From the NCBI GenBank assembly GCA_941918925.1, contig OW799234.1:109923884-109987883 (forward strand): a DNA stretch of 64,000 bases, in the 5' to 3' direction. Numbering within the stretch: position 1 is the first letter of the stretch; the number at the start of each line of letters is the position of its first letter. Of the stretch, positions 25,418 through 35,113 are shown piece by piece. The notes below the pieces were generated by a model that did not search any database, was not told the origin of the DNA, and saw nothing but the letters and a program-made list of their open reading frames with translations. Both the position numbers and the translations under genes were made by a program. The DNA comes from Phyto melanocephala. Taxonomy: Eukaryota; Arthropoda; Insecta; Diptera; Rhinophoridae.

Positions 25418-26156
25418 TTTTTATACCCTTCACACAGTGAAAAAGGGTATATATAGGTTTGTCATTCCGTGTGAAATTTCTACAATTTTCATTTCCGACC
25501 CCATAAAGTATATATTTTCTGAAAGCTTATGAATAGGGGAGTCGATTAAGCCCTGTCAGTCTGTCCGTGTGTATGTTGAAATCAACTTTTTGAAGCCCCC
25601 CGACATAGGTTGGACCCGGGTAAGGTATTAAAATATCAGAAATATTCGGGAGTAGATCGGTATTGAAAATCAGAAACATCGGTACATAAACAACTAAGAT
25701 ATGAGTAAAAACCCACGACCACCTCGATTTTTTTTTCACAAAAACAACATTACAACAACAACATACATACATACAAACGTGTATACTGGTTAGAGAAAAC
25801 GTGGCATCGAATCCCAACTGAGCCAAAAAAAAATTTTTTTTAATTTTTTTTTAAATTTTTTTTATTTATTTTTTATTTAATATATTATTTATATTTTTAT
25901 TATTATTTTTTTTTAATTTTTTTTTTTTTTTTTTTTGTTTTATATATGTATATTATATATATAATAATTTTTTTTTTAAATTTTTTTTAATTTTTTTTTA
26001 AATTTTTTTTTTTTTTTTCGTTTTTTTAACATACATACGTGTACGTATTTCATATGGGATGAATGGTGATACAAGCAACTGTTATTGCATGACTACACGT
26101 TGTGAAGGGTATATAAGATTCGGCATGGCCGAATATAGCACTCTTACTTGTTTTTT
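25418..26156 (+). mobile_element. Short-family Helentron, full-length, first of an inverted pair
   Basis: The 5' end is TTTTATACCCTTCACACAG and the 3' end is the hairpin ATTCGGCATGGCCGAAT followed by ATAGCACTCTTACTTG. The body has a CTGTCAGTCTGTCCGTGTG block and a long A/T homopolymer tract (25827-26018). It is non-coding; the frame 25527-25826 on the other strand is repeat-derived. The partner at 28053-28954 is in the opposite orientation. Confidence 0.7.
25827..26018. repeat. T-rich low-complexity tract
   Basis: Almost only T with interspersed A. It lies inside the Helentron and corresponds to an A-rich tract at 28229-28437 in the inverted copy, so it was inherited with the element and then changed in length. 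Confidence 0.85.
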
Positions 26157-28052
26157 CTTCACGGCTTTCTATTATATGCATATTAAAATGAATATCAGTG
26201 CGGGAAGACTCTCATCTTTTCGTTTTCTGTTATTCATCAAAAAAGTGCTAAAGAAAACTTTGATAAAATGCATTTATTATTTGGATGGTTGCTTGGCTGG
26301 CTGCCTGGTTGAATGGTTGAATTGAATTTGCTCGTACGTTACTGCTTTGGTTGTTGTTTTCTTTGTTGTTGCTGGTTGAATGGTTCATTGGCTGCGTTTT
26401 ATATAAAAATTGCTTGCAACCAAATGCGGTTTGATTGATATGTCGCCATTAAGTAGCCGTTAATGTCGATTTAATGAGTTGGTTTTATGTATAGGATTTC
26501 AAATGTTAGAATATTTTTGCCTCTATCTGCCACTTTTATGTAGTTGTCTCTATGTACATACATATCTGCTAAATGTATTTCATTTCAGCACATACTTTTA
26601 GCTAAATTGATTATAAGTTTATTTATGATTGTGTTAAAATTTATTATAATGAACTTTTGTGGTTTTGTAGATTGATTAGATGGGCAAATGCATACATATA
26701 AAATTTCAATTACTATCGATTTAGAGGAAAAGAAATCTTATAATAAAAAAAATTTTTCGGCGTTTTTCCGCTTGAGAAATAAAGCAGTTGAAGAGTGCCT
26801 TTCTATGAAAGTGCACTTTCTATGTTAGAGCTCCTGCTTAAATTTCAAAACAAATATTGAGTATTTGTTAAATTTATATTTAACTCAATTTGTTTTAATT
26901 TGTTTAACTTAAAATTAAGTGCCTGCCTGCTTGTCTGAGTCACTCCAAAAACTATTTCATTTTTTTATTATTAAAACAAATTTAATAGAATTTTGTTAAA
27001 AACCCATAAATCATGTGCCTTTAAGTGTTTGTTTAACACCTTTGACACTGTCAATTATATTACAATGGGTTTCAGTTTAAAACAAGTGGACAATTAATTT
27101 GTTTTTTCTTTATTTCTGGCACAAAACACAATTGAATCTTGTATCTATTATTTGGTTTTAATAACAACAACAAAAAAATAATAAAAAATAAATTAAAAAA
27201 TAAATCATTTTAAACCTTGAGAACTATTGGTAAATTAAAGAAAAATATGTAAGTTACTGGGGTTATACAAGTCAAATTTGTTTCTATTAAATACAAATGA
27301 AAGATTGCAGCTTTTAGTTGGGAAAATAATTAAAACCCGAACATCACCACACTAATTCTCATTTCAAAAATGCTAATGGAAATAAGTATGAGCAGTCATG
27401 ACAAATGCTTCAAATATAAATAAATCATAGAGGAGCACCCACACTTCCACTAAGGAGAAATGTATGAAAAGCTACAGGGTGTCGATGTTAATTAAATCGC
27501 TTTAACAATTTTTCTATACAAAAACGATGAAACACAAATAAAATAAAAAAACAAATACGATGATAAAAAACGAAACAACTAAATGAAAATATTAAAATAT
27601 TTAATAAAAAAAATCATATGACCAACATACATATTTCATGTGCAGTACAATCGAAATAAAATAGAAAATAAAAGCGTTCTATGCAAATAAATTGCTCTTA
27701 CATTCGTATGTCAATACAGTCAGTGTTCGATGCAATCATAAATAACACAAGATAAATTATTAAATAGATTATTGGAAAAGAGTGAAAATAAATACAAAAA
27801 AAATCTTGCAAAAGAAAAAAATTAATATTCAAAAATTCAGGCAAATATGCACACAAGTGAACTGTAATGAACTTTAAATAAAATTTTGCAGAAATAAAAC
27901 AACAACAATATGACAAATATTGTGAAATACATACAACAAGCAGAATGAAGGTGGTGGTGTTTGTATAGTAGTGGTAATGATCGCTAGGAAAATATAATAT
28001 AAATAAATGCTGAACATGGACCAGCCCCCACAATGTTTTTGTATCCACCAAA
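26157..28052. other. Spacer between inverted Helentrons, no gene
   Basis: Unique-looking AT-rich DNA. Short direct repeats of TGGTTGAATGG occur at 26307-26317 and 26371-26381, next to a GGCTGGCTGCCTGG patch. Frames here are low-complexity, including those running into the right-hand Helentron (27698-28308). Confidence 0.45.
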
Positions 28053-28954
28053 AAAAGAAACAAGTAAGAGAGCTATATTCGGCCGTGCCGAATCTTATAT
28101 ACCCTTCACAACGTGTAGTCATGCAATAACAGTAGTTTGTGTCACCATTCATCCCATATGAAATACGCACATACATATAAAAACATACATATATAAAAAC
28201 ATCCCATTGTAAAATTATAAACTCACGTATGTATGTTAAAAAAACAAAAAAAAAAATAAAAAAAAATTTTAAAAAAAAGTTATTATATATATAATATATA
28301 TAAAACAAAAAAAAAATTAAAAAAAAAAAATAATAAAATTATAAATAATATATTAAATAAAAAATAAAAAAAAAAAATAAAAAAATATTAAAAAAAAAAT
28401 AATATATATAAAAATAATATAATAATAAAAAAAAACTTAATAAAACACTAACGAGTTTTATTAGAAAATAAGGAAATTGTAGCGACTTGACCTTGAGCCT
28501 GTTTTGAAAAAAAAAAAATTTTAAAAAAAATTGAAAAAAAATTTTTTGGCTCAGCTGGGATTCGATGCCACGTTTTCTCTAACCAGTATACATGTTTGTA
28601 TGTATGTATGTTGTTGTTGTAATGTTGTTTTTGTGAAAAAAAAAATCGAGGTGGTCGTGGGTTTTTGCTCATATCTCAGTTGTTTATGTACAGATGTTTC
28701 TGATTTTCAATACCGATCTACTCCCAAATATTTCTGATATTTTAATACCTTACCCGGGTCCAACCTATGTCGGGGGCTTCAAAAAGTTGATTTCAACATA
28801 CACACGGACAGACTGACAGAGCTTAATCGACTCCCCTTTTTATAAGCTTTCAGAAAATATATACTTTATGGGGTCGGAAATGAAAATTGTAGAAATTTCA
28901 CACGGAATGACAAACCTATATATACCCTTTTTCACTGTGTGAAGGGTATAAAAA
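28053..28954 (-). mobile_element. Short-family Helentron, full-length, second of an inverted pair
   Basis: Reverse-complement relative of 25418-26156. The 3' hairpin ATTCGGCCGTGCCGAAT is at 28078-28094 and the 5' TTTTTATACCCTTCACACAG end is at about 28936-28954. Non-repetitive portions match nearly base for base; the length difference lies in the A-rich tract and a short ACATACATATA insertion around 28170-28210. Its 5' end abuts a long-family fragment beginning at 28955. Confidence 0.7.
28229..28437. repeat. A-rich low-complexity tract
   Basis: A-rich counterpart of the T-rich tract in the inverted Helentron, with TATATATA islands near 28283-28300 and 28400-28415. Confidence 0.85.
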
Positions 28955-29608
28955 TGGTTTGAATGTATGGTCACTCCGTTTGTAACACATGGAAATATTT
29001 ATTTTAAAACCCATAAATTGTATATTTTATAAGTTCTGGTTTCATTCAAAGACAGTCTTACTAGGTCCGTCCATTTGTCTATCTGTTGAATGCACAATAG
29101 AGATCAAAAAGAAAAAGTCCATACATCAAAAATATGTTGTATTGAAAATAGGTTAAATCGGTTATTCTGCCTATAAAGCATCGAATAAATTGCTATTGCG
29201 TCTAAACTCAATGGCGCAAAATGATAGAATTTCACAAGAATAATTGTTGATATTTGCTGCCCTAAAAATTATTTAAATCCGTGCATTACGAAAGAATTTA
29301 TTGATTAACATATATGAAAATTTACACCACACAGTGTCTATTTAAAATATAAAACGTTATAAAACCTTCGAAATTATATATAAGATTCTGAAATTTGGCA
29401 TGTATAGGTTTTTGGTTAATATTTTTGTTATAACGGAAAATGCAAAAGAAAGATTTTTCCAAAATTTGTTAAATTTCTCAATGGCCAAAGAAATGGAAAA
29501 ATTTTAAACTCTGTGCATTAATGTCTAGCATAAATACTTTTACACGCGAAAATTTACCCCGAACAGTGTCTATTTAAAATTTAAAACGTCATAAATTCGA
29601 CAGAGTTA
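28955..29608 (+). mobile_element. Decayed long-family Helentron fragment
   Basis: Begins with GGTCACTCCGTTTGTAACAC near 28969, the complement of the core found in the long-family copies, then GTCCGTCCATTTGTC near 29070. The word CAGTGTCTATTTAAAAT appears twice (29331 and 29563), pointing to an internal duplication. It is truncated at the left by the neighbouring Helentron and on the right by the MITE at 29609. Confidence 0.45.
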
Positions 29609-30124
29609 AGGCCCAACTATATTATGCCTTTGCTGGCTTAAGCAAATGTGCGGATACATAAAATTAAATGTATGCAACTATATTATACTTAAGAAACTTT
29701 TCGTCAAGTGTCATTTGCTTAAGCAAACAGCGAATCTGATAGTACTTTGCTTACGAAATTTGCTTTTCATTTGATTTGTACACACTGTTGCATTATTTAG
29801 TACTTTTTTTTATTAATGTTGTCATTTGTTTTTTAAATTAGTAAAAAAATGTATAAATTTTATAGTTTATGGTAAAATATTTTTACATTTTACACATTAA
29901 ATAATAATTTTGTGACAATATCAATATATTTAGGAAATACAGAAATAAAACAACTTTTGCAAAAGTACAAATATTTGCAACTAATTATAGTATGTATTTA
30001 AGTACAATTAAAAGTACAATATATTCACCGACAAGTCTTCAAAAATTTTCTTAAGTATTTGACAGACTTTTCGTTGATTTTTGACAGTGGCTTAAGCCAG
30101 CAAAAGCATGATATAGTTAGGCCT
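29609..30124. mobile_element. MITE with AGGCC termini and TTA target duplication (PIF/Harbinger-like)
   Basis: The left end AGGCCCAACTATATTATGCC and the right end, complement of AGGCCTAACTATATCATGCT, pair over about 35 bp with a few mismatches and extend through GCTGGCTTAAGC. TTA flanks both ends (29606-29608 and 30125-30127), the 3-bp duplication typical of PIF/Harbinger. The interior is non-coding, with AACTATATTATACTTAAG and TTGCTTAAGCAAA words repeating the terminal motif. Confidence 0.65.
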
Positions 30125-30194
30125 TTAGATGTACAATTCTAAAATTTTGAAAATTTCACCTTTTGATTATTATAGTTGTAATAATGGAAAATGA

Positions 30195-30815
30195 AGGTGA
30201 CCCATTAACTTCTCTCGCCTCTCTCCTATTGTTATTGAAAATCGGATTAAGAGTGATGAAACTCACTTTCATTTGAATGACTTTGGTAAAAGCATAACTG
30301 TAGCTTTGAAGCCATCAACGTCAATTGCACACTGTTAAGTGTACGCTATAGTGTAGCAATACATTTCAAAAAATATAATTAGATCTTTCTGCTTCGAAAT
30401 TGAAGATCATATTACTGTAGCCGTAATTGAAAAGCGATATCGATTTACTTATGATAGAAAATTTGTAACGTCTTGCTCTTGAAAACAGACAGTTTTAGCA
30501 GGAAGGATCCACTGCCTAAACTGCCCGCGACACAATGACACTTTGAAGTAAAATTTTTGGAGAACAAAATAAATCCAGAAATTTGAAATTAGTCGGCCAT
30601 TCGCATTTGCCAGATTTGGCAGCACCTGACTTTTTTCTTTGGGGTTGTTTAAAGAAGCAAGTATTTGTTAGCAAATCCGAGACAATCAAGATTAATATTG
30701 TTGTAGTTGTTCAAACTCTTTAGCTACAAATTTTGATAGATTTTATAAAAATGCTTTAAAACAAGCCCTTCATTGAAAAGCTAAAATCGGGGTTCAGTGT
30801 GACATAATTTTTAAT
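30195..30815 (+). pseudogene. Very decayed Tc1/mariner-superfamily transposase
   Basis: Recognisable islands on the plus strand are SDETHFHLNDFG at 30252 (first catalytic Asp), QEGSTA-stop-TARDTMTL at about 30499-30545 (second catalytic position, where Asp appears as Glu), and GHSHLPDLAAPDFFLWGCLK with KKQVFVSKSETIK from about 30596 to 30690. A tail near 30760-30815 resembles the usual C-terminus. There are several in-frame stops and frame changes. Older than the copies at 22510 and 34184. Clear terminal repeats were not found. Confidence 0.7.
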
Positions 30816-32085
30816 AATTACTATAAAAGAATTTCACTTTAATAGATTTAATTATCTGAAAAAAATATATAAAAACGACAAAGTTGTTAAATTTTTAAAC
30901 CCCATGGCCATTCCTCTGTTAACGTAACTATTAATTAACCTGGTTCTTCGTTAACGTAATTTTATTAGTTCTTAAATATCGAACCCCTTCTTTTTAAATG
31001 TAAAATAAATGTTCATGAAATTTGTAAAAAAAAAAGTATTTGAGATCAAACCACTTATAACAAACATTGGAATTTTGCATTATTTGAGTAAAAACAAAAC
31101 TGTTGTTCGTATGAAAAATAAATTCATTTATAAATTAATGTGTATGTATGTAGATACTTTACTAAGGAAATGAATACATTTTTGATGAAGGTAAAGAAAA
31201 AATAAAAAACTTTTGTTATTTCCATTCACAATTACACTTTAAAATCTGCTTATTTTAACTTTTTCTTTTGGTAAATTTACTAACGAAATACAATTGTTTA
31301 AAATAACAATTATTATCTATAGGTTTATTTATTGCTAACATTTAAATTACCAAAATGAATGACAAACGTAACCTCAATGTTAGTAACTCGTTAAAAGTTT
31401 ATCAATTTTATGAGCGTAAATTCATGCAACTGACAAACTAAAGTGTGAGTTTCATAAATGTAAAAGTGATGTGACAATAAGTTTTGTATACAATACGTAG
31501 TCTATGTCCTTGGAATCTACACAAGAAACCTGATATTAAAACTAATGAGACTTTGAAAATTGTGTAATAATCTTTTACAGTACTCTTTTACCAAGTTTGG
31601 TGATTTTAGCTACAGTTCTATGTGGGTCAAGGCAAACAATTTTAGTTTTAAAATATTTTGAAATTTAAAGACGTTAGGCTTGAGTTTTAAATATGTAATT
31701 TTTTTTTTTTTTTGCTTTTGTGAGAAATTATAGCTTTTTAAAATTTCCCACAAAAAAAAAGGTGCAAATTACGGATAAAATTAATATTTACACTAGATTT
31801 AAAATAAGATTTGATCAATAAATCTACAAAAGGAAAAACAAATTCGCGAGTTTTTACGTGGGCAAAATAAAAGTTATGATTTGTTGTCTTTTGACATAAC
31901 AATCTAAGAAAATTTTCGATATTTATAATTATCATAATAATCAAAGCAAAATCTTCCAGAAATATAGTTTGCAATATTAGCTGAACCCACAAAGTAGTAT
32001 GTTGCATTGGATCAGAAACAAAACACATTTCTTAATTTGGAAGTAAATCCAATAAACTTCAAGCACCATATTTGAAAAAGCTAAA
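30816..32085. other. Gene-free AT-rich stretch
   Basis: The frame at 31738-32028 lacks any recognisable motif. A paired word GTTAACGTAA occurs at 30919 and 30952. Nothing else supported. Confidence 0.45.
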
Positions 32086-32134
32086 AATAAAACACATTTT
32101 TATTCTTATTGCTCTTATTTGACCTTTATTTTAT

Positions 32135-32447
32135 AAAATTTTCAATTGATTCTTCAAGCTCGAGGTCTTTATAAATATTTGTTGATTTATTTATTATTCA
32201 ATATTTCGCTACTCCTTTGTGTAGCATCTTCAGGAAAGAAATTGTGTGTTTTTACAAAATTTTATATAATTTTCTAACATAAAAATATTTTATAAACATT
32301 AAAAAAATTTTTTTTTTAAAAAACGTAGTATTACAAAAATTAACATAAAAATTATTATATTAAAAATGTAACATAACAAAATATTAACACAAAATATGTA
32401 TTACTAAATTTAAAGCTTGTGGGAATGTTATTTTTTGTGTATTAAAT
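32135..32447 (-). repeat. Left (3') arm of the Penelope-like element
   Basis: Reverse complement of 32869-33182 with few differences. It includes the last codons of the endonuclease frame (stop at 32428) and a hammerhead-like motif read on the minus strand, the same sense as the coding strand. Confidence 0.85.
32204..32233 (-). ncRNA. Hammerhead-ribozyme-like core, 3' arm copy
   Basis: On the minus strand: CTGAAGA, a 5-bp stem GCTAC/GTAGC, then GAAA. This matches the conserved boxes of a hammerhead core (CUGANGA-stem II-GAAA), with one extra T between the first box and the stem. Hammerhead motifs are known in Penelope-like terminal repeats. Stems I and III could not be verified by eye. Confidence 0.45.
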
Positions 32448-32874
32448 GCCTATAGTTCTGAGCAACATTATCTGTGTCTGCCTTAAAGTTAATTCTTTGT
32501 GTTCCTGGAATATTTATTATCTGTAGCATTTCTAACATATATCTACGTTTGTAATTATGTTCAATGTTTAGAACTGATACATTTTCAAAGTTTGGATAGT
32601 GATTCGATTTAGAACAATGTGTTGCCAAAGCCGTTTTTTGTGAATTAATATTGTCTCTATACTTTTGGTCCGATCTATGTCCAGCTATTCTCGTCTTAAG
32701 TTTATTCTTTGTCGTACCTATGTAAACCTTATTACAACTCTCATTATCATTACCGTTACAAGGTATTTTATATAATACATTTGACATGTCCCACTTATTT
32801 ATTCCATCTTTCGTCTTACTAAATAGTCTACCTAATGTATTATATGTCCTATAAGCTATTCCATTTCTATTTAA
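32428..32874 (-). pseudogene. GIY-YIG endonuclease domain of a Penelope-like retroelement, 5'-truncated
   Basis: C-terminal endonuclease that nicks target DNA for retrotransposition. An ATG at 32787 opens 119 codons to a stop at 32428, but the frame continues upstream without a stop (VLNRNGIAYRTYNT, LGRLFSKTKDGINKWD) to the arm junction. The ATG is therefore internal to the original polyprotein. Numbered from this ATG, motifs are LYKIPC (residues 5-10), two cysteines (10 and 18) of the family's cysteine-containing insertion, VYIG (21-24), the catalytic-type Arg 33 and His 37 in RIAGH, and the catalytic-type Glu 86 in RRYMLEMLQ. All key positions of the domain look intact although the reverse transcriptase is gone. 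A related protein family would be Penelope of Drosophila virilis. Not expected to be functional alone. Confidence 0.85.
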
Positions 32875-33182
32875 TACACAAAAAATAACATTCCCACAAG
32901 CTTTAAATTTAGTAATACATATTTTGTGTTAATATTTTGTTATGTTACATTTTTAATATAATAATTTTTATGTTAATTTTTGTAATACTACGTTTTTAAA
33001 AAAAATTTTTTTTTAAATGTTTATAAAATATTTTTATGTTAGAAAATTATATAAAATTTTGTAAAACCACACAATTTCTTTCCTGAAGATGCTACACAAA
33101 GGAGTAGCGAAATATTGAATAATAAATAAATCAACAAATATTTATAAAGACCTCGAGCTTGAAGAATCAGTTGAAAAAATTT
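32869..33182 (+). repeat. Right (inverted) arm of the Penelope-like element
   Basis: Inverted copy of 32135-32447, joined directly to the truncated coding region. It ends at the right-hand 18-bp target repeat. Confidence 0.85.
33083..33112 (+). ncRNA. Hammerhead-ribozyme-like core, inverted-arm copy
   Basis: CTGAAGA at 33083-33089, GCTAC at 33091-33095 pairing with GTAGC at 33104-33108, and GAAA at 33109-33112. This is identical in sequence to the 3' arm motif but in opposite genomic orientation. Confidence 0.45.
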
Positions 33183-33193
33183 AATAAAACACA

Positions 33194-33760
33194 TTTTTAT
33201 ACCCTTCACCTGTGGCGCACAAGGGTATGTATAGCTTTGTCATTTTCCTAGTAATTTCTACAATTTTCATTTCCGACCCCATAAAGTATATATTTTCTGA
33301 AAGCTTATGAATAGAGGAGTCGATCCTAATCCTAAATGTCTGCCCTGACCGCCTGCCCATCTGTCCGTGTATTGCTTGAAATCATCTTTTAGAAGCAAAC
33401 ATATGTTCCTCAGACCTATGTATGCTATCAGTCTTTTGAAAATATCCAAGAATAAATCGCTATAGAAATTCAGCACAATTGCCCAATAACTTTCTGAGAT
33501 ACGAGTAAATAAACACGACTGCTTCTGTTATTTCCCATATATTTACCACCAAAAGTAAAATTTTTCACTACAAAATGGCGGACAATAAATTTATGTATGA
33601 GCCAAATCTGGTATTTTAAAATGTAACTCCTTTAACCCTTACAATATTGGTATCAAATGAAAGGGCTTGACCAGTAGAATAGAGTAAATGATTGAAAAAT
33701 GTAAAATCCAAGATGGTAATGGAATATAATTTTTGTCAATTCGCTTAATTGTTTAAAACA
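33194..33760 (+). mobile_element. Short-family Helentron, 3'-truncated
   Basis: The 5' end TTTTTATACCCTTCACCTGT starts inside the right-hand Penelope target repeat. The family block follows (ATTTCCGACCCCATAAAG near 33270, TTTTCTGAAAGCTTATGA near 33294), then CTGTCCGTGTATTGC. The body has AAGGGCTTGACCAGTAGAAT near 33660. No 3' hairpin is found before the unrelated sequence at about 33760. The frame on the minus strand (33267-33476) is repeat-derived. Confidence 0.6.
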
Positions 33761-34183
33761 CCATAAGGCTTATCTTTCCTTCACTTTCTTATCACTTTCA
33801 GATAATTCTTTGATATTCGTTTGTTATTTGTTGAAAAACGATATTTAGCTTAAATATTCGTAATATAGTAGAAACAATTAGATGGTGTTAAAAATTTGTT
33901 AAATCAAGCGAGCTTCATTGTAATGAAATAGTAGGTGTAGATAGATATACTGGTTATCCATTTGGCATTGAACTAAAAATCATTTAAAGACCACCTGTCA
34001 TTCAGGGTTTATTCAAAAGTTTATGTATTTTAAATATTTTTATGTATCGTATGTTTTACAATCAAAATACAATTACCCTGCAGAAATGAATATGTCACTT
34101 TTGCGCTCACCTATAATATAAGACATTCTTAGTTAAAAGTATGTCTTCCTTCGTATTTTATACATGAAAATACGACTATTCTA
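33761..34183. other. Gene-free AT-rich DNA
   Basis: No frame or repeat recognised. Confidence 0.4.
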
Positions 34184-35113
34184 AAGGGTGATTTTTTATG
34201 AATTAAGTTTTTCGCGCTGGCAGCACTGGTTGGTAATTGTGTCCAAACTACATCTGTGAAAGTGAAAAGTGTTCAGTATACTCTGCCATTTCATAATGGA
34301 GAAACTCAAAAACGAGCAACGACTGCAAATCGTTGAAATTTATTATCAAAATTCGTGCTCTGTGAGAAATGTTCATCGTTTGTTTTATCGAAAAATTGTG
34401 TTCAGCGATGAGGCTCATTTCTGGCTAAATGGATACGTAAACAAGCAAAACTATCGCATCTGGGGTGCAGAACAGCCACATGTCGTACAAGAGTTACCGA
34501 TGCACGCCGAAAAAGCGACAGTTTTTTGTGGTTTATGGGCTTGTGGCATCATCGGTCAATTTTTCTTCAAAGACGACCTTGGAAGAAACGTTACCGTCAA
34601 CGGCAAACGATATCGAGCCATGATACGCAACTTTTTTTGTCCTATTGACCGAGTTGGACTTAGTTGATATGTGGTTTCAACAAGACAGTGCCACATGCCA
34701 TACAGCTCGTGAAACAATGGACATATTGAAGGATGAATTTGGTGAGTAGTTTATCTCTTGAAATGGCACGGTGAGTTGGTCGCCAAGATCATGTGGTTTG
34801 ACGCCTCTTGACTATTTCTTGTGGAGTTATGTGAAGTCCTGGGTCTATTTGGACAAGCCAAACACGATTGAAGTCTTAGAGTATAACATAACACGTGTTA
34901 TTCATGAAATACAGGGCCGAAATGCTCCAAAAAGTGAACTTTACGAATGGACCATTTGAACCAGAGTCGCGAGCAACATTTACATAAAGTTATTTTTAAA
35001 AAGTAAATGACAAACGCCAATTTATCGATTCCAAAAAAAATTTTTTAATTTATGATGCAAATTTGAGTGTTTTATTAGATTTAAAAAACAACTACGCTTA
35101 AAAAATCACGCTT
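34184..35113 (+). mobile_element. Tc1/mariner-superfamily element, AAGGGTGATTTTTT family
   Basis: The left end AAGGGTGATTTTTTATGAAT follows TA. The right end, complement of AAGCGTGATTTTTTAAGCG, finishes at about 35113, where the expected TA is replaced by a T run. Left subterminal sequence (TTTTTCGCGCTGGCAGCACT) matches the inverted copy at 60283-60872. Confidence 0.75.
34296..34990 (+). pseudogene. Internally deleted Tc1/mariner-superfamily transposase
   Basis: DDE transposase remnant. MEKLKNEQRLQIVEIYYQNS at 34296 is the N-terminal helix-turn-helix start. After NVHRLF the protein jumps directly to YRKIVFSDEAHFWLNGYVNK, so roughly a hundred or more residues of linker and DNA-binding domain are deleted in frame. 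The core continues with FCGLWACGIIGQFFFKDD and NVTVNGKRYRAMIRNFFC. A frameshift near 34645 separates this from LVDMWFQQDSATCHTARETM (second catalytic Asp) from about 34660. Two stops follow (near 34748 and 34760). Then come SWSPRSCGLTPLDYFLWSYV from 34774, in which the residue normally Asp in RSCDLTPLD is Gly, and KSWVYLDKPNTIEVLEYNIT. It starts well but cannot make an active enzyme. Confidence 0.85.

Larger units (their letters stand above)
32104..33182 (-). mobile_element. 5'-truncated Penelope-like element with inverted flanks
   Basis: The centre codes for a GIY-YIG endonuclease on the minus strand. It is bracketed by two ~310-bp arms in inverted orientation, 32135-32447 and 32869-33182, nearly identical by eye. 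An 18-bp direct repeat AATAAAACACATTTTTAT at 32086-32103 and 33183-33200 flanks the whole unit and is best read as its target duplication. Inverted terminal arms and 5' truncation are known for Penelope elements. The left arm extends about 30 bp further to the target repeat, as expected for a 3' tail. The reverse transcriptase is missing. The right-hand target repeat overlaps the first bases of the Helentron starting at 33194. Confidence 0.85.

Noticed and set aside
25527..25826. Frame MAQLGFDATFSLTSI..., recurring at 28531-28737 and 62805-62996
   Set aside because: Recurs because it lies in copies of the same non-coding Helentron; frames diverge at different points and no domain is present.
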